Notes under the pieces: generated by a model | Told to the model about the DNA's origin: nothing | Database searches by the model: none | The model's input: the letters and a program-made list of their open reading frames with translations, nothing else | Assembly (NCBI GenBank): GCA_023525975.1 | Contig: CM042040.1 | Span: forward strand, 58,141,486 to 58,205,485 | Length of the DNA: 64,000 nucleotides | Direction of reading: 5' to 3' | Source of the DNA: Smallanthus sonchifolius | Lineage: Eukaryota; Streptophyta; Magnoliopsida; Asterales; Asteraceae | Made by a program: the position numbers and the translations under genes | Shown: positions 1 to 11,763 of the stretch, one piece after another | Layout of the letters: each line of letters opens with the position of its first letter | Position numbering within the stretch: the first letter of the stretch is position 1

Positions 1-480
1 TTGAATTAAGTAAATTAATTTACATTTATTAATTTCGTGTGAAACATTTGAAAATGTGCAAGTGTGAATGTGCGTGTTGTGTGTAGTGTGTGTCGTGTAA
101 TGTATCTGATTTTTTATACAATAAATATAAACGTGTGAGTTAATTAATTTAAAAGAAATTAATTAAGTGTGAATAAGTGGGATAAGATCAAGTGAAAGAG
201 ATAAGATGGAATATGAATTTGATAGGGTGAGGTTTTGACCGTATCTAATTCTCATATCCTCTCCTCCCTCTATTAACGACTACCCCACCCCCTCTTACTA
301 TTTTCGTCAGTTTTAAATGTAAGACCTCAAACCTGAAAAGACTCATGCGTTGAATTTACTAATTCATAAAAAGTTCTTAAACAGAAAACTCATTTATCGT
401 AGAAAAAATAATTGTCATACATTGTACCAAATTATCAACTAATTAAAACATTGTTTAGTACATATCATTCTTCTAAAATA
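1..480. other. AT-rich non-coding flank
   Basis: No open frame of note, no repeat termini and no recognisable protein similarity. There are short TG-rich runs around 60-110. I see nothing functional here. Confidence 0.5.
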
Positions 481-2750
481 AGTCCATGAATGCTAGAACT
501 CGGTTGCCGTGTAACTCTTCGGTTAATAGGCGAGCATTCATCCACGCCCGGTCCTTCCATAGCCAATATCGACCGGTCGGTTCTGAAAGGGTGGGCATTG
601 ATACGAAGTCGGACCCAATTCAACCAACACAACTGAATCTTGTTAATAACCCAAGACCTGACTCAGTCAAGAAGCCAAAAGATGGCTCCCATTTTCCAGC
701 CGCATAAGGAGCAGGACCAATTCAATCACATTTCAATTTAGTTGTTTTATTTTTCCCACGTGACCCGGTCGTAGAACAGATTTGCTTGCTTGGTCGGCTT
801 CCCCAAAAAAAACTTAATTCCATAACTTAACCTGAAAGCGCTGCTATGACTGCTGCACGGATTTTCTCCATATCTGTGGTCATAAAATTAGTTTGATAGT
901 TGTCATAGAAATAGTGGGTTAAATTCATTCTTGCCTTTTCATTTTGATTTGAAAGAGTAGTCTTGAGCCGCGCTCTTTCGGGCAGCAGGTGGTGGTATTA
1001 TAGATGGGACCCATTCAATGGGCTAAGACTATCCCTTTTTCCGTAAAGCTAAGAAAGAACTCCGCTAGGACCGAAGAGATGATTTCCAACCAGATGAAAA
1101 CCGAAGAGAGCATTGCCAGTCTTAATCCAGTTTTTTCTCAATTGAGAAGTCAACCAAATGGTCAATCATTCCCTTATATCATATCCATTTTACACAGTCT
1201 TTGTTTAAATAGTGTTAATAGTGCGAGACTTTCAACTAGTAAAATCTAAACCAGCTAGTTCAGTCAGATGCCGACTAAGCAACCTCTAAAGCTTCTATCG
1301 GAGAAGTAGCATCTTGAAGTTCGCATACCAAACACGATGGAATTCCCCACTTTCTAATGCAATACGACAAAGCTTAAGGAGTCAGCTAGTCCAACATCAG
1401 TCGTTCTAATGAAAAATCAGGAATATCAAACTACGAATTGAAAGACTTTCTTTCTTTATATACGAGTCAATTACATACCGGAAAATCTCGAACGGTAAAT
1501 GCTATACCGGAAATGCGATATCTAAAGCCAATCTTAGTGAATTATGTACCAAGCAGTCCCACCAAAACCTAACAGTATATCATATCTATTCTATAAAGGT
1601 AGTCTAACACAAGTAATCGACACTACGCCTTCGACCTTTGAGAACTTACTTTGTGAAATAGGTTTGATCCCTTGTACAATTTCTTCATTTTAGAATGCTA
1701 GAGCTAAGCATGTCCTAAGAATGAGTCGGGCAGGGCATTTCAGTCAAGTGGCTTGTCTTCTTTACCTATTCATTTATTCTAACAATTGAAATACCTATTC
1801 TCATTCCTTCCCGATCCACTTCGAAAGTTACTTTGTTCAGTCGACAGATGCAATGTTGCGATGGATAAATCTCATATGCTCTTCAACTTGAAAGACCTTC
1901 TCTTCCTCCTCTCAGAAACATGCTTGCGATGAGGAGAAAAGTCGCCCAATGTATGGTCCTAATTTCAACACGTGCCTATACGACTCACTACATAGGTTTA
2001 ATGAAAGCAATATACTCATGACCAGGCACACCAGAATAAAGGCCTAACTCTTAACGTAGTGATGTTCCCACAAGGGTTCGGTATCATGATAGAGTAGTAT
2101 GCCATAACTCTTTCTCTTAAGGTGTGGAGTGAACTAGGAGCAGCGCTTTCATTAGTTGAAGAAGTTATTCCTCTAAATAGATAGCGAGAATATGTTCTTG
2201 GTGGTAGGTCATGGTTAAGCTTTTAGTAGGCATAGAGTAGAAGAAACTGATCGACCGAGAGAATTCCCACCAGATGCCAGAAAGAGGAAGATAGAAGCAA
2301 GAGTGCCCCTAGGGGAGAAATGCGAGTTCATCGCCAAATTCAGAGTAGTTAAATAAAGTGAGAGCGAGTTTGTTTAAGTCTTTCTTGGTTCTTGAAGTGT
2401 GAAATGCGTGTGTGAGCATTGTTTTGCCGTCTTTCTCTTATAATGTTCTCAGTGGATACGACGGGATCAGGTCTTTTCGACAGCCACAAAAATAAGCTTT
2501 GTGATCGATTTATTTGAGTCAACTTCTTTTCCGTGTGTGATAGAGCGTGAGGTTCGAGAGCATACTGTACGAACAAATGCTTTATTCGATCACTTTTCGC
2601 TGGCGTTAATGAGTATTGAGTTAGCGTATGATCCGTGCGCTAAGCGAGAAGCAAGCATTTTCAACTTCAACAACTTCTACTTATAGCTTTTTGTAGTTCA
2701 AAATGACTTTAGTTTTCTCTTTTATAATTCTTTTAGATGATGACAAACGA
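481..2750. other. Possible organelle-derived (mitochondrial-like) insertion
   Basis: Base composition and texture change here: GC is visibly higher than in the flanks, poly-A/T tracts are few, and there are many short mixed-purine words of the kind common in plant mitochondrial intergenic DNA. Only short unconvincing frames occur (for example 486-707 and 1004-1249), and I recognise no mitochondrial gene, rRNA or tRNA. The call rests on sequence texture only, and edges are approximate. An old unrecognised transposon would be the main alternative. Confidence 0.33.
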
Positions 2751-3014
2751 ACTGAACACTGTGAATGCTTCTAATTCATTGAATCTGCTTTAAATCCTTT
2801 TTGATTTATATGTATAAAGCAGAGTGATGTATTTATGACAATTTGTCAAGTCCGATCGAGAAACCTGCATCCAAAGTGCCTAAGTTATGGTCACCGTTTG
2901 GCTAAGATCCTTGATGACTACTAGGACCACTACTTGTATTTTCCCATTATTGCATAATTCTAGGAACCTATGTTAGCAGTAACTTCCGCTTGTAAATTGT
3001 AATTCCTTTTTGCA

Positions 3015-3764
3015 TCTTACTACTCTAATAAATGAAAATCTCTTCAGGACACGTGTCATTCTCTTGTTACTGCTCATCTTTATTTTTTCGCTTCTCTCTC
3101 CTATTAAATATTAGATTTTCTATTTCCCTCTCCTATTAAATAATAATCTTTATATTAATAAATCTAATTACGGATACTTATTATTTAATTATAAATCTTA
3201 CTACTCAAATAAATAAAAATCTCTTCAGGACACGTGTCCCTCTCTGGTTACTCCTTATCTTTATTTGTTCGCCTCTCTCTCCTATTAAATATTAGATTTT
3301 CTATTTTTCTCTCATATTAAACAATAATCTTTATATTAATAAATCTAATTATTAATACTTATTATTTAATTATAAACAGTTATCATCAATCAAATCTTAC
3401 TTCTCTAATAAATGAAAATATTAAGTGACACATGTCATTTATTGAGGACATGAGCAACTTTTTTTTCCCACCTAAACTATCACACCACAAAATTGGGTCA
3501 AGGATTATGCATTTAAAAAATATAATAATCAGTTAAAAATAAAGAAATTATAAATTTCTTTATTATATTTTTAAATTATTTACATTACAAGTCCCTCTGT
3601 TTAAAATTATTAATTTCTCATAGTGTTACGTATTCAACCAATATAATGCATTATTTATTTTATAGTATATTTCAAGATTTTAGATATTTTTTATTGTGTA
3701 CACAGTTTATCATTTTACATTTTGAATGTTTTTAACCCATGTAATACACGGGTAACTAACCTAG
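3015..3764 (+). mobile_element. Small non-autonomous Helitron with triplicated 5' end
   Basis: It begins with TC directly after an A (TCTTACTACTCTAATAAAT) and ends in CTAG directly before a T. A hairpin about 10 bases upstream (CCATGTAATACACGGG) is the standard Helitron 3' signature. There is no coding capacity. The 5' end is present three times in a row, at 3015, 3196 and 3395. The first two repeats are about 180-200 bp long and the third is short before the sequence diverges. Termini and hairpin are seen; the class assignment follows from Helitron end structure. Confidence 0.75.
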
Positions 3765-3795
3765 TTAGAGAATATAGAAGAAAATTGCTCCAAAC

Positions 3796-3995
3796 TGTTA
3801 CATGTTAAAATAAGTAGAGGGACTTAAATGTAAATGTTGTTACTTGAAGGGTCTGTGTGTAAATGTTTGTTAAAAGTTAGTTAGAATAAACGAACAGATT
3901 ATAAGTTTGTTAATCTCTTGATTGTAATGTTCATCTGGATAATGAATTGAACCTTTTCCCTCTATTACGATTCTCGTTCGATTCTATTCCTAACA
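3796..3995 (+). repeat. 5' LTR of the first gypsy element
   Basis: The stretch starts TGTTA and ends TAACA, and a tRNA-Met primer site follows one base later. It is short for an LTR (about 200 bp), so the true left edge could have been cut when the neighbouring Helitron inserted. No partner LTR is found downstream, so its limits cannot be verified by comparison. Confidence 0.55.
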
Positions 3996-3996
3996 T

Positions 3997-4008
3997 TGGT
4001 ATCAAAGC
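3997..4008 (+). other. Primer-binding site (tRNA-Met type)
   Basis: TGGTATCAAAGC differs at one base from TGGTATCAGAGC, the complement of the initiator tRNA-Met 3' end. It marks the start of the internal region of the gypsy element. Confidence 0.7.
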
Positions 4009-4134
4009 TAGCGTTCTTTTCGGAGCTCAGATTCAGCAAGTGTTGTTCGTATCATTTCAATCGGAGTTTCGATTCATCAACGATTGTCCATCTTCGTTTC
4101 AATTCCACAGAAATTAGGGTTTCTTGTTGTGTGT

Positions 4135-5694
4135 ATGACGACTAGACAACAAGAAATGGAGAGATTGGATAAATTAGCTCACGAGAATTCCAAGTCAATT
4201 GAAAGTCAACAGATTCTTATGGAGCAAAATTCTGAAGTAATTCAATTACTTCAGAGTAGTTTGACAACATTAGTGACTCAAATGACTGATATGAGCAACA
4301 AATTTGATCGTTTAAGCGATCGACAGGGTGGCCATCAAGAACAGCGTCTCATACGTACCGGTCGATTAGATTTTCCAAAATTCAATGGAATTTTGGTTGA
4401 AGGATGGATCATATGCTGAAATCATTTCTTTGTCATCGATAAAACTCCAGATAATGCTAGGGTACACTATGCGGTTATAAATTTGGAAGGAAGGGCATTA
4501 GAATGGCATCAAGGTTACTTTGACAGTCAAGACCAGGAAATTGAAGATATTACTTCAGATGAGTATTGTCGCTCTATTATCAATCGTTTCTCTGACAGAG
4601 TATCTGAAGATCCTATAGAGGAATTAAGGAATCTCAATCAAACAGGTTCGTTACAAGATTACACTAAAGCATTTGATACTCTACTTAATAGGGTTAAGTT
4701 GACTGATGAATATGCTGCTAGTCTATTTGTTGGTGGATTAAAGCCAGAAATTCGATGTTTGGTTAAGATTTTTAAACCTAACTCCATGAGAGATGTTATA
4801 GCAATGGCTAAACAACAAACTGTAGTGTATTCCACTTTGTTTGGAGACACAACAGTTAAGAAGCCTATTTCTACTTCCTTATCCGATAGTACTAGAAGTT
4901 CTAGTGTTGCTAATTTGAAATTTGGTACTAGTGGGAACAATCCTATTAATACCTTATCTTTACTACCTACACCAGTTGCTAATAAGATGTTAAAAAATAT
5001 GAGGAAGGTTCCAGCTAAAGTGGCTGAAGAGAAGAGGGCTAAGAATGAGTGTTTTTGGTGCACTGAAAAATACTCACCAACTCATGTTTGTAAATTCAAA
5101 CATTTGTATGTGTTAGAAATATATGGGGATGAGGATGTTGTTATTGAAGAGGATAATCCAGGGGAATTACAGGAAATGAGTTTAGACCCACAAATTTTTG
5201 TTCATGCATTAATGGGAGTGCGTTCTTTTTCAACCATGAGGGTAGTAGGTACTATTGGCACTAGGCAGATACAGATTCTGATTGATTTAGGATCTACTCA
5301 TAATTTCCTTGATTCCAAATTGGCTGCTAAACTGCAATGTCCATCTAAAGGGTTGCCATTAATGAAGGTTAAAGTAGCCAATGGAAAGGAGTTAGACTGG
5401 CATGAGTTATGTGCTGACTTTCAATGGCTAATGCAAGGCATTTGGTTTAAAACAGATGTGTTGTTGCTACCTTTGGACAATTATGACATGGTTTTGGGAA
5501 TTCAGTGGTTACAGTCACTAAATGACATAATCTGGAATTTTAAGGCTTTAACAATGCAATTTAAAGTGGATTCTAAAGTCATTATGTTGAAGGGAACTAA
5601 TAGCAATGAAATTTCTTTATGTTCTCTGCAAAAGTTAAACAATTTGTTGAGTAAAGAAGGGCCTATGGTTCGGCTACAACGTTTCAGTATATAA
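4135..5694 (+). pseudogene. Gypsy gag and protease (broken)
   Basis: This encodes the structural gag polyprotein of a Ty3/gypsy retrotransposon followed by its aspartic protease. The likely start is the ATG at 4135 (MTTRQQEMERLDKL). An N-terminal coiled-coil of about 70 residues follows, then the gag core with VEGWI and LEGRALEWHQGY, typical of plant gypsy gag. An in-frame TGA at 4417-4419 splits the core just after VEGWIIC. A C-x2-C zinc-knuckle-like stretch lies near 5050-5095. The protease motif is IDLGSTHNFLDSKLA at about 5281, with DLG in place of the usual DSG or DTG. The frame ends at 5694, and pol continues in another frame, so the element is not functional. Confidence 0.85.
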
Positions 5695-5699
5695 ATGGA

Positions 5700-8412
5700 T
5701 CTGACCATCAGACTACCTTGTCTGACTTGCAGCATAATTCAGCAGTCAAAGCATTGTTACAAGAGTTTGATGATGTATTTCAAACCCCAAATACACTGCC
5801 CCCAGATAGAAGTTGTAACCAAAAAATTCAGCTGATTGATGAGGCAGTTACTATTAATCAGGGGGCTTATAGTACCCTGTGGGCCAGAAAGATATTATTG
5901 AAAAGATGGTACATGAGATGTTAGACATGGTGATTATAAGGCACAGTGTAAGCTCTTTTGCTTCACCTGTGGTTTTGGTTAAAAAGAAAGATGGCTCTTG
6001 GAGACTTTGTGTGGATTATAGAAAGCTCAATGATCATGTTATTAAGAATAGATTTCCCATTCCCTTGATTGAAGAACTGTTGGAGGAATTAGGAGGAGCT
6101 GAGGTTTTTTCTAAGTTAGACTTGAGGTCTGATTACCATCAAGTCAGGATGCATGATTTGGATATCCATAAAACTGCCTTTAGGACCCATCAAGGGTTAT
6201 TTGAGTTTAGTGCTTCCATTTGGTCTCACCAATGCCCCAACAACATTTCAAGGACTCATGAATTATGTGTTTCAAAAATTGTTAAGGAAGTCTGTGCTTA
6301 TCTTCTTTGATGATGTTTTGGTGTACATCAAGTCTATTCATCAACATGCGGAAGATTTAAGGGTAGTCTTACAACTTTTCAGAGATAATCAGCTTTATGC
6401 TAAAATGTCAAAATACAGTTTTGCAGGCTCAAATGTAGAATACTTGGGTCATGTGATATCCAAACATGGGGTGTCCACTGACCCCTCTAAAATTGATGCT
6501 GTTAAAAGTTGGCCTACACCTACTAATGTCAAGCAGCTTAGAGGCTTCTTAGGTCTCATTAGTTATTACAAAAGGTTTATATCTTCTTATGGAATATTGG
6601 CTAAACCTCTCACTAACTTGCTTCAAAAAGATGCTTTTGTATGGTCTAATGAAGCTCAACAAGCATTTGAAGTCTTAAAAACTGATTTGGTTAGTGCCCC
6701 AATGCTAGCTTTACCAGATTGGTCAAAAGAATTCTTTGTAGAGACTGATGCCAATTCAAAAGGATTAGGGGCAATTTTAATGCAAGACAGCCACCCTATT
6801 GCTTTTGTAAGTAAAGCATTATCTGCTAGACAATGTGCCTTGTCTGTATATGAAAAAGAACTCTTAGCCATACTGTTGGCTATGAAACATTGGCATCAAT
6901 ATTTGATTTTGAAGCATTTCACTATTAAGACAGATCAAAAGAGTTTGAAACATCTGCTAGAACAGAAGATTACTACCCCTTTGCAACATACTTGGCTTAG
7001 TAAACTGATGGGCTATGATTATGATATTGTTTACAAGAAAGGAGTGGAGAATAGTGCTGCAGATGCTTTGTCCAGAGTTCAAGGAGTTACTTTGTTTCAA
7101 ATGGCCATCTCTTCTTATGATCCTCTTCTTTTGCAAAGAATTAAATCCCATTGGGATACCGATATTACAGCTCAACAATTGATGTTAAGGCTTTCTCAAG
7201 GTGAGTCTATTAAACATTTAGCTTGGGATAGTTCTTTATTAACAAGGAAAAAGAAATTATGGATTGGGCAAGATCAAGATTTGAGAAAAGAAATTTTGCT
7301 GGTGCGCCATGCCTCTCCTATGGGTGGGCATTCTGGGGTTCAACCATCAATTCAGAGATTTAGAGACATGTTTTACCGGAAAGGTGCTTACAAAGATATT
7401 AAACTTTTCATCAAGTTGTGTGATGTGTGTCTCAAATCCAAGTATGAGACTATTGCTACACCTGGGTTGCTACAACCACTCCCTGTTCCTAAATCTGTTT
7501 TTACTGATGTGTCTATGGATTTCATTAGTGGACTTCCAAAATCAGGTGGCAAAGATGTTATTCTAGTGGTGGTGGACAGATTCACCAAATACGGTCTTTT
7601 TTTACCCTTAAAACACCCATTTTCTGCTGTACATGTAGCTCAAGTGATGATGGATAATGTTTTTAAACTCCATGGTTGCCCACAAACCATTGTATCTGAT
7701 AGAGATCCTTTGTTTTGGAGCATGTTTTGGAATGAACTTTTGAGATTACAAGGCATCCATCAGGCTCTTTCAACTGTTTATCATCCTCAATCGGATGGGC
7801 AAACTGAAGTGTTGAATAGATGTTTAGAAACATATCTGAGATGGATGGTTATGACTGAACCTAACACTTGGGCGCAGTGGATTTCATTAGCTGAATGGTG
7901 GTATAACACTACTTGGCACTCTGCTATTAAGATGACTCCTTTTAAGGCCTTGTATGGTGTTGATGCTCCCCTACACTTGCGTCATATTCCATGTGACACT
8001 GTTGTGGCTACATTGGAGGACTTATTTCAAAAAAGAGAAGCTATGATTTCTACTCTTAAACAGACTTTAGAGAAAGCCAGAAACAAAATGAAACAATTTG
8101 TTGATCTTAAAAGAAGTGACCGAAGTTTTCAAGTTGGGGATTGGGTCTACTTAAAGTTACAGCCTTATGTGCAAACTTCTTTGAGATTGCATAAATATTC
8201 AAAGTTATCTTAGAAGTTTTATAGTCCCTTTATGGTCCTTAAAAAAGTGGGAGCAGTGGCTTATACATTGGATCTTCCTAGTGGTTCACATATGCATCCC
8301 ACTTTTCATGTTTCTATGTTGAAACGTGCTTATGGGCCTCCTGCACACCCTATTCAGTTACCCAATGAGACTGCTCCAATTCTGCAACCATTCGCTATTC
8401 TGGTGGGCCGGT
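5700..8412 (+). pseudogene. Gypsy pol: reverse transcriptase, RNase H, integrase (broken)
   Basis: Reverse transcriptase is recognisable from VKKKDGSWRLCVDYRKLN (about 5980) through FGLTNAPTTF and the catalytic FFDDVLVY (about 6305). RNase H follows (FVETDANSKGLGAIL, with ADALSRV at its end near 7060). Integrase has a zinc-binding HHCC segment (RHASPMGGHSG to CDVCLKSKYE) and the catalytic core with MDFISGLPKS, VSDRDPLFW and SDGQTEVLNR. The C-terminal tail includes HPTFHVSMLK. At least two frameshifts (near 5885 and 6210) and an in-frame TAG at 8211 break it. The chromodomain expected of chromoviruses and the 3' LTR are absent, so the 3' end is deleted near 8412. Confidence 0.9.
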
Positions 8413-8998
8413 AGTTTCTTGATCATGTACACATTTGGGCCTAGAATCAATAATCAGATGGGCCAACCACCAAATCTTTGAATTAAGAATCAAATTGAGC
8501 TTATATTTTAGGCTGGGCCGTAAGTTTTTGAAGATTCATAACTGATGTATGAACTATGAAGTGTGTAAATCAATAATCTCAAGTTATATCATAGATAGAC
8601 AACAAGTTATGAAATTGTTCATATCTACAAGTACAACACTTGAGAATTGCATGCATATCTCCTTAAAAAAAATATCAAACTTTCGTACGTATTTGATTCA
8701 GATAACTGGAAGATATTGTGATTTATTTGGGCCAGATTAGAATAATCCGAACCGGGTTTCGAGTTGTTACAAGATTTGAAGATTAGCTACACAGTATTCG
8801 TATTTGAGTTTGGTTAATTTGGAAATGTGTTCGGGTTTATTCCCGGTAATTCGGAAATTGTTTCAACTAAGTTCGGTGTCCTTCGGTTTTAGTTCGGATT
8901 AAGTTATCGTGTTATTCGTAAAAGATTACATTTGTTTCGGACTCATTTTCTCGGGTTGATACGAAAACAATTTTTAATTGAGTTGGAATTAATTTTAA
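8413..8998. other. Non-coding DNA between gypsy remnant and TIR element
   Basis: No 3' LTR and no coding similarity is visible. The sequence right after the integrase tail does not look like a retrotransposon terminus, which fits a deletion or rearrangement at 8412. Confidence 0.45.
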
Positions 8999-9179
8999 GG
9001 GTGCGTTTGGTTCACGAAATTGTAATTGGAATTTTAAGGAATTTGATTTGTAATTGTAATTGTAATTTTGGAAAGGATTTGGAATTTAATGGAATTTGAA
9101 TCTATTAAAGGAATTTGAATTCCAAATCCATTTAAGTGACAAAACAATTATTAATGAATTAGAATATATCACAATGACC

Positions 9180-9890
9180 ACCACTTAGCTGATGTAGTTA
9201 GCCCCGCCAACCACCACCGACCGCTGCCACCCCAGACGTGGTGGGGTGTGGCGGTGGAGGTGGGGTATGACGAGAGGGGATGGGCGGGGTCGGGTGGTGC
9301 TGGGGTGGGGTGGTGCTGGGGTGGGCGGGTTTAGGGCGGGTGGCGGAATGGCCGTCGGGGGTGGTGTGGGGTGGGTGCGGCGACGGGCGGGTGGCGATGT
9401 GGTGGGGTATGGGGTGGTGGGTGGGGTAGGTGACGGCGACAGCGGTGGTGACGTGGTGGGTTGTGGGGGGCGGGGGGCGAGCGGGGTGGATGGGTGTGGG
9501 TAGGGTGGGGGTGGGTGGGGAAGGTGGTGGCGACGTGGTGGGGTGGGGTTGGGTGGGGTAGGTGGCGACGTGGTGGGGTGGGCGAGGTAGGGATGGGGGT
9601 AGGGTGGCTGGGTGGGGTTGGTGGCGACGACAGTAGTGGCGACGTGGTGGGTTGTGGCAGGCGGGGGTGGGGTGGGGGTGGTGGTGGGTGAGTGGGGGTG
9701 TGTTGGGTAGGGTTAGCGTGGGTGGGGTAGGTGGCGGCGACAGCGGTGGCGACGTGGTGAGGTATGGCGGGCGGGGGTGGTCGGGATGGGTGGGGTGGCG
9801 GCAACGGGCGATGGCGACGTGGTGGGGTGTGGCGAGGTTGGGGGGCGGGTGGCGGTGGCGGACTGGCTGTTGGGGGTGGGTGGCGGCGGT
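9180..9890 (+). repeat. G-rich minisatellite, strongly strand-asymmetric
   Basis: About 700 bp consist of variants of GGTGGGGTGGG and GGTGGCGACGTGGTGGGG. A longer higher-order unit (GGCGACAGCGGTGGCGACG and neighbours) recurs near 9430, 9625 and 9735. Nearly all G lies on the plus strand, so many G-triplet and G-quadruplet runs sit close together. Long apparent frames here (for example 9331-9804 minus, Pro/His-rich) are artefacts of the repeat. Confidence 0.88.
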
Positions 9891-9892
9891 TA

Positions 9893-10516
9893 GGGGCGTT
9901 TGGTTCGTGGAATTCGTTGGAATTGGAATTGGAATTGGAATTTGAATTGGAATTTTAAAGAATTAGATTTGGAATTGTATTTTGTTCAAATGATTTAGAA
10001 TTTTAAGGAATTGGAATCTATTAAAGGAATTTGAATTTCTAAATACATTTGATTTGACAAAACAATTATTAAGGAATTGGATTTTTATAGGGCAAAAAAA
10101 ACCCCCCCAAAAAAAGATAAACAAGAATATCAAAAAAAAATTAAAACAAAAAATAACTAAAAACAAAAAAAACCAAAATGTTTATTTCGTTTGCCTCGTT
10201 TCATAAAAAAAAGAAAAAAAAAACTCAAAATTTTGTTTGTGTTTGACGGCGGTGGTCGGATGCGGCGGTTGGCAGAGGTAGCGAGGGTGGCGAGCGGCAG
10301 TGTGGATGGTCGGGATGGCGGCGACGGTGGTGGCGGCGGGGTTGGCAGCAGTGGTCACAAGGGTCGGTGATGGTGACAAGGGTCGGTAGTCAAAGATTCC
10401 ATTTGCTTTAGTTGAATTCCTTCATAAGTTGAAAGAAATTGGAAATCCTTCATTTGAGAGAAAATTGAAGGAATTCATTCCAATTTCAATTGCAATTCCA
10501 TTCTCTACCAAACACG
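9893..10516. mobile_element. Nested PIF/Harbinger-like MITE
   Basis: It starts GGGGCGTTTGGTTCG just after TTA (9890-9892) and ends ACCAAACACG just before TTA (10517-10519). The ends are inverted copies around the core GTTTGGT. It carries its own shorter G-rich block (about 10235-10390) and a poly-A/poly-C stretch (10095-10215). A further TIR-like end at 10540-10569, reading GGGTGTTTGATTCG on the minus strand, suggests more rearrangement, so the exact right limit is uncertain. Confidence 0.5.
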
Positions 10517-10989
10517 TTAAGAATGAAATTCGGATTCCAATTCCAACGAATTTTACGAATCAAACACCCAAAGGAATGGAATTCAAGTTACAATTCCGTT
10601 GAATTCCATTGAATTCCGGTGTACCAAACGGCCCCTAAGTGTTTCAAACACGTGTTCTCTTGATTCGGATTGGTTTATGGGTGTTACGAAGTTAATTTTT
10701 TTATAAGTGTGTTCATTTGTTTCAGAAGTGGTTTAAGTTGATTCAGGATTATTTTTCAAGTGATTTGAGCTTGATAAAGTTGATACAGGATTCAATTTGA
10801 ATGTTATAAACTTGTTTTCGAGTGACTCGATTTTGAACACAAAAGTTACAAATGGCGTTTCTGGGTTTGTACCTTGATGAAAAGATTATTGAACGACAAA
10901 AAAACGTTAAAGCACGGATATCAACAATTTGCACGAGCAAAAGAAGAATATTTGACTGCTTAATATCACATATACACGCTATTGACCGG

Positions 10990-11755
10990 TGAACTTCAAG
11001 GTGTTGGTGTCAAATTTACAAATTCATAAGTGATGACTACATTTCTAAGTTCTCAAAAGTCTGGATGGTCTTTGTCTGTTGTGATTATCAAACAAAACGA
11101 GAGTTTGAAAACGATCTCACTGAAGATTTGTATGGAAAACTTCAAAGATATGAGAAATAATTGGATAAGAACCGAAAACTGATTAAAGGAGGTTATGGAT
11201 ATGATAACACATGGAACTATATTCGTTTTGAATCACATTTGGTTGCTTATGAAAAGGAGAAATCATTGGGAAAAGAAGATTCTAAGACAAATGCACATGA
11301 AGATTCATCACTAGAGGTTAATCAGGTTCAATATTTAAACTTACCTACTCAGGTACTTGAAGATCTTTGTTCAAATGCGTGTATTGAAAAGGTAAAAAGG
11401 TATAGAGAAACCAATCAATTTATTTTTGATGAGATTGAAAAGATAAAACTGGTAAACGATGAGTTTAATAAAATGAGGTTGCTTATAAGATCAAACTTGA
11501 AACAGAAGCAACTATGATTGAGGTAAAAACTTTGAAAGAATTTATATATCAATAAGATTTTATAATTGATGATTTGACCAAAAAGCTAAGCCAGTCAGTT
11601 GTGAGTTGGTTGATTCACAACTCAAGGTTGATAAATGGCATCTTTCAAAAGAAAAACTTCAAGATTGTTTAAATAAACAAAGACCTACTTTTTTGCAAAG
11701 ATGGCATCGGTTGTCAAAAGGTTCCCCCACCAACATCATGAAATTGCGTACCTAT
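10990..11755 (+). pseudogene. Degenerate coiled-coil protein fragment, probably retrotransposon gag-associated
   Basis: Frames at 11161-11517 and 11606-11760, joined by a frameshifted stretch with stops, read as one Lys/Glu-rich, helical, coiled-coil-like protein. Visible pieces are GGYGYDNTWNYIRFESHLVA, EDLCSNACIEKVKRYRETNQ, FDEIEKIKLVNDEFNK and VDKWHLSKEKLQDCLNKQRP. Upstream, around 11100, TEDLYGKLQRYEK appears in the same sense before a stop. I think it is the gag-side region of a retrotransposon because it ends in low-complexity linker sequence and has no gene structure, but I cannot name the family. The hAT element inserted immediately downstream. Confidence 0.4.
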
Positions 11756-11763
11756 GCCAGAGC

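Larger units (their letters stand above)
8999..10635. mobile_element. PIF/Harbinger-like TIR element with internal minisatellite
   Basis: The left end is GGGTGCGTTTGGTTC, and the right end read on the minus strand is GGGGCCGTTTGGTAC, 12 of 15 matching. Both ends are flanked by TAA (8996-8998 and 10636-10638), the 3-bp TWA target duplication of PIF/Harbinger elements. Inside both ends are runs of AATTGGAATT-type words. No transposase is encoded. The body is filled by a G-rich minisatellite and by a second, nested element of the same kind. Family assignment is inferred from TIR plus TSD length. Confidence 0.6.

Noticed and set aside
9246..9958. Several long Gly/Trp/Val- and Pro/His-rich reading frames on both strands
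   Set aside because: They are by-products of the G-rich minisatellite; frames exist on both strands with repeat-driven composition.
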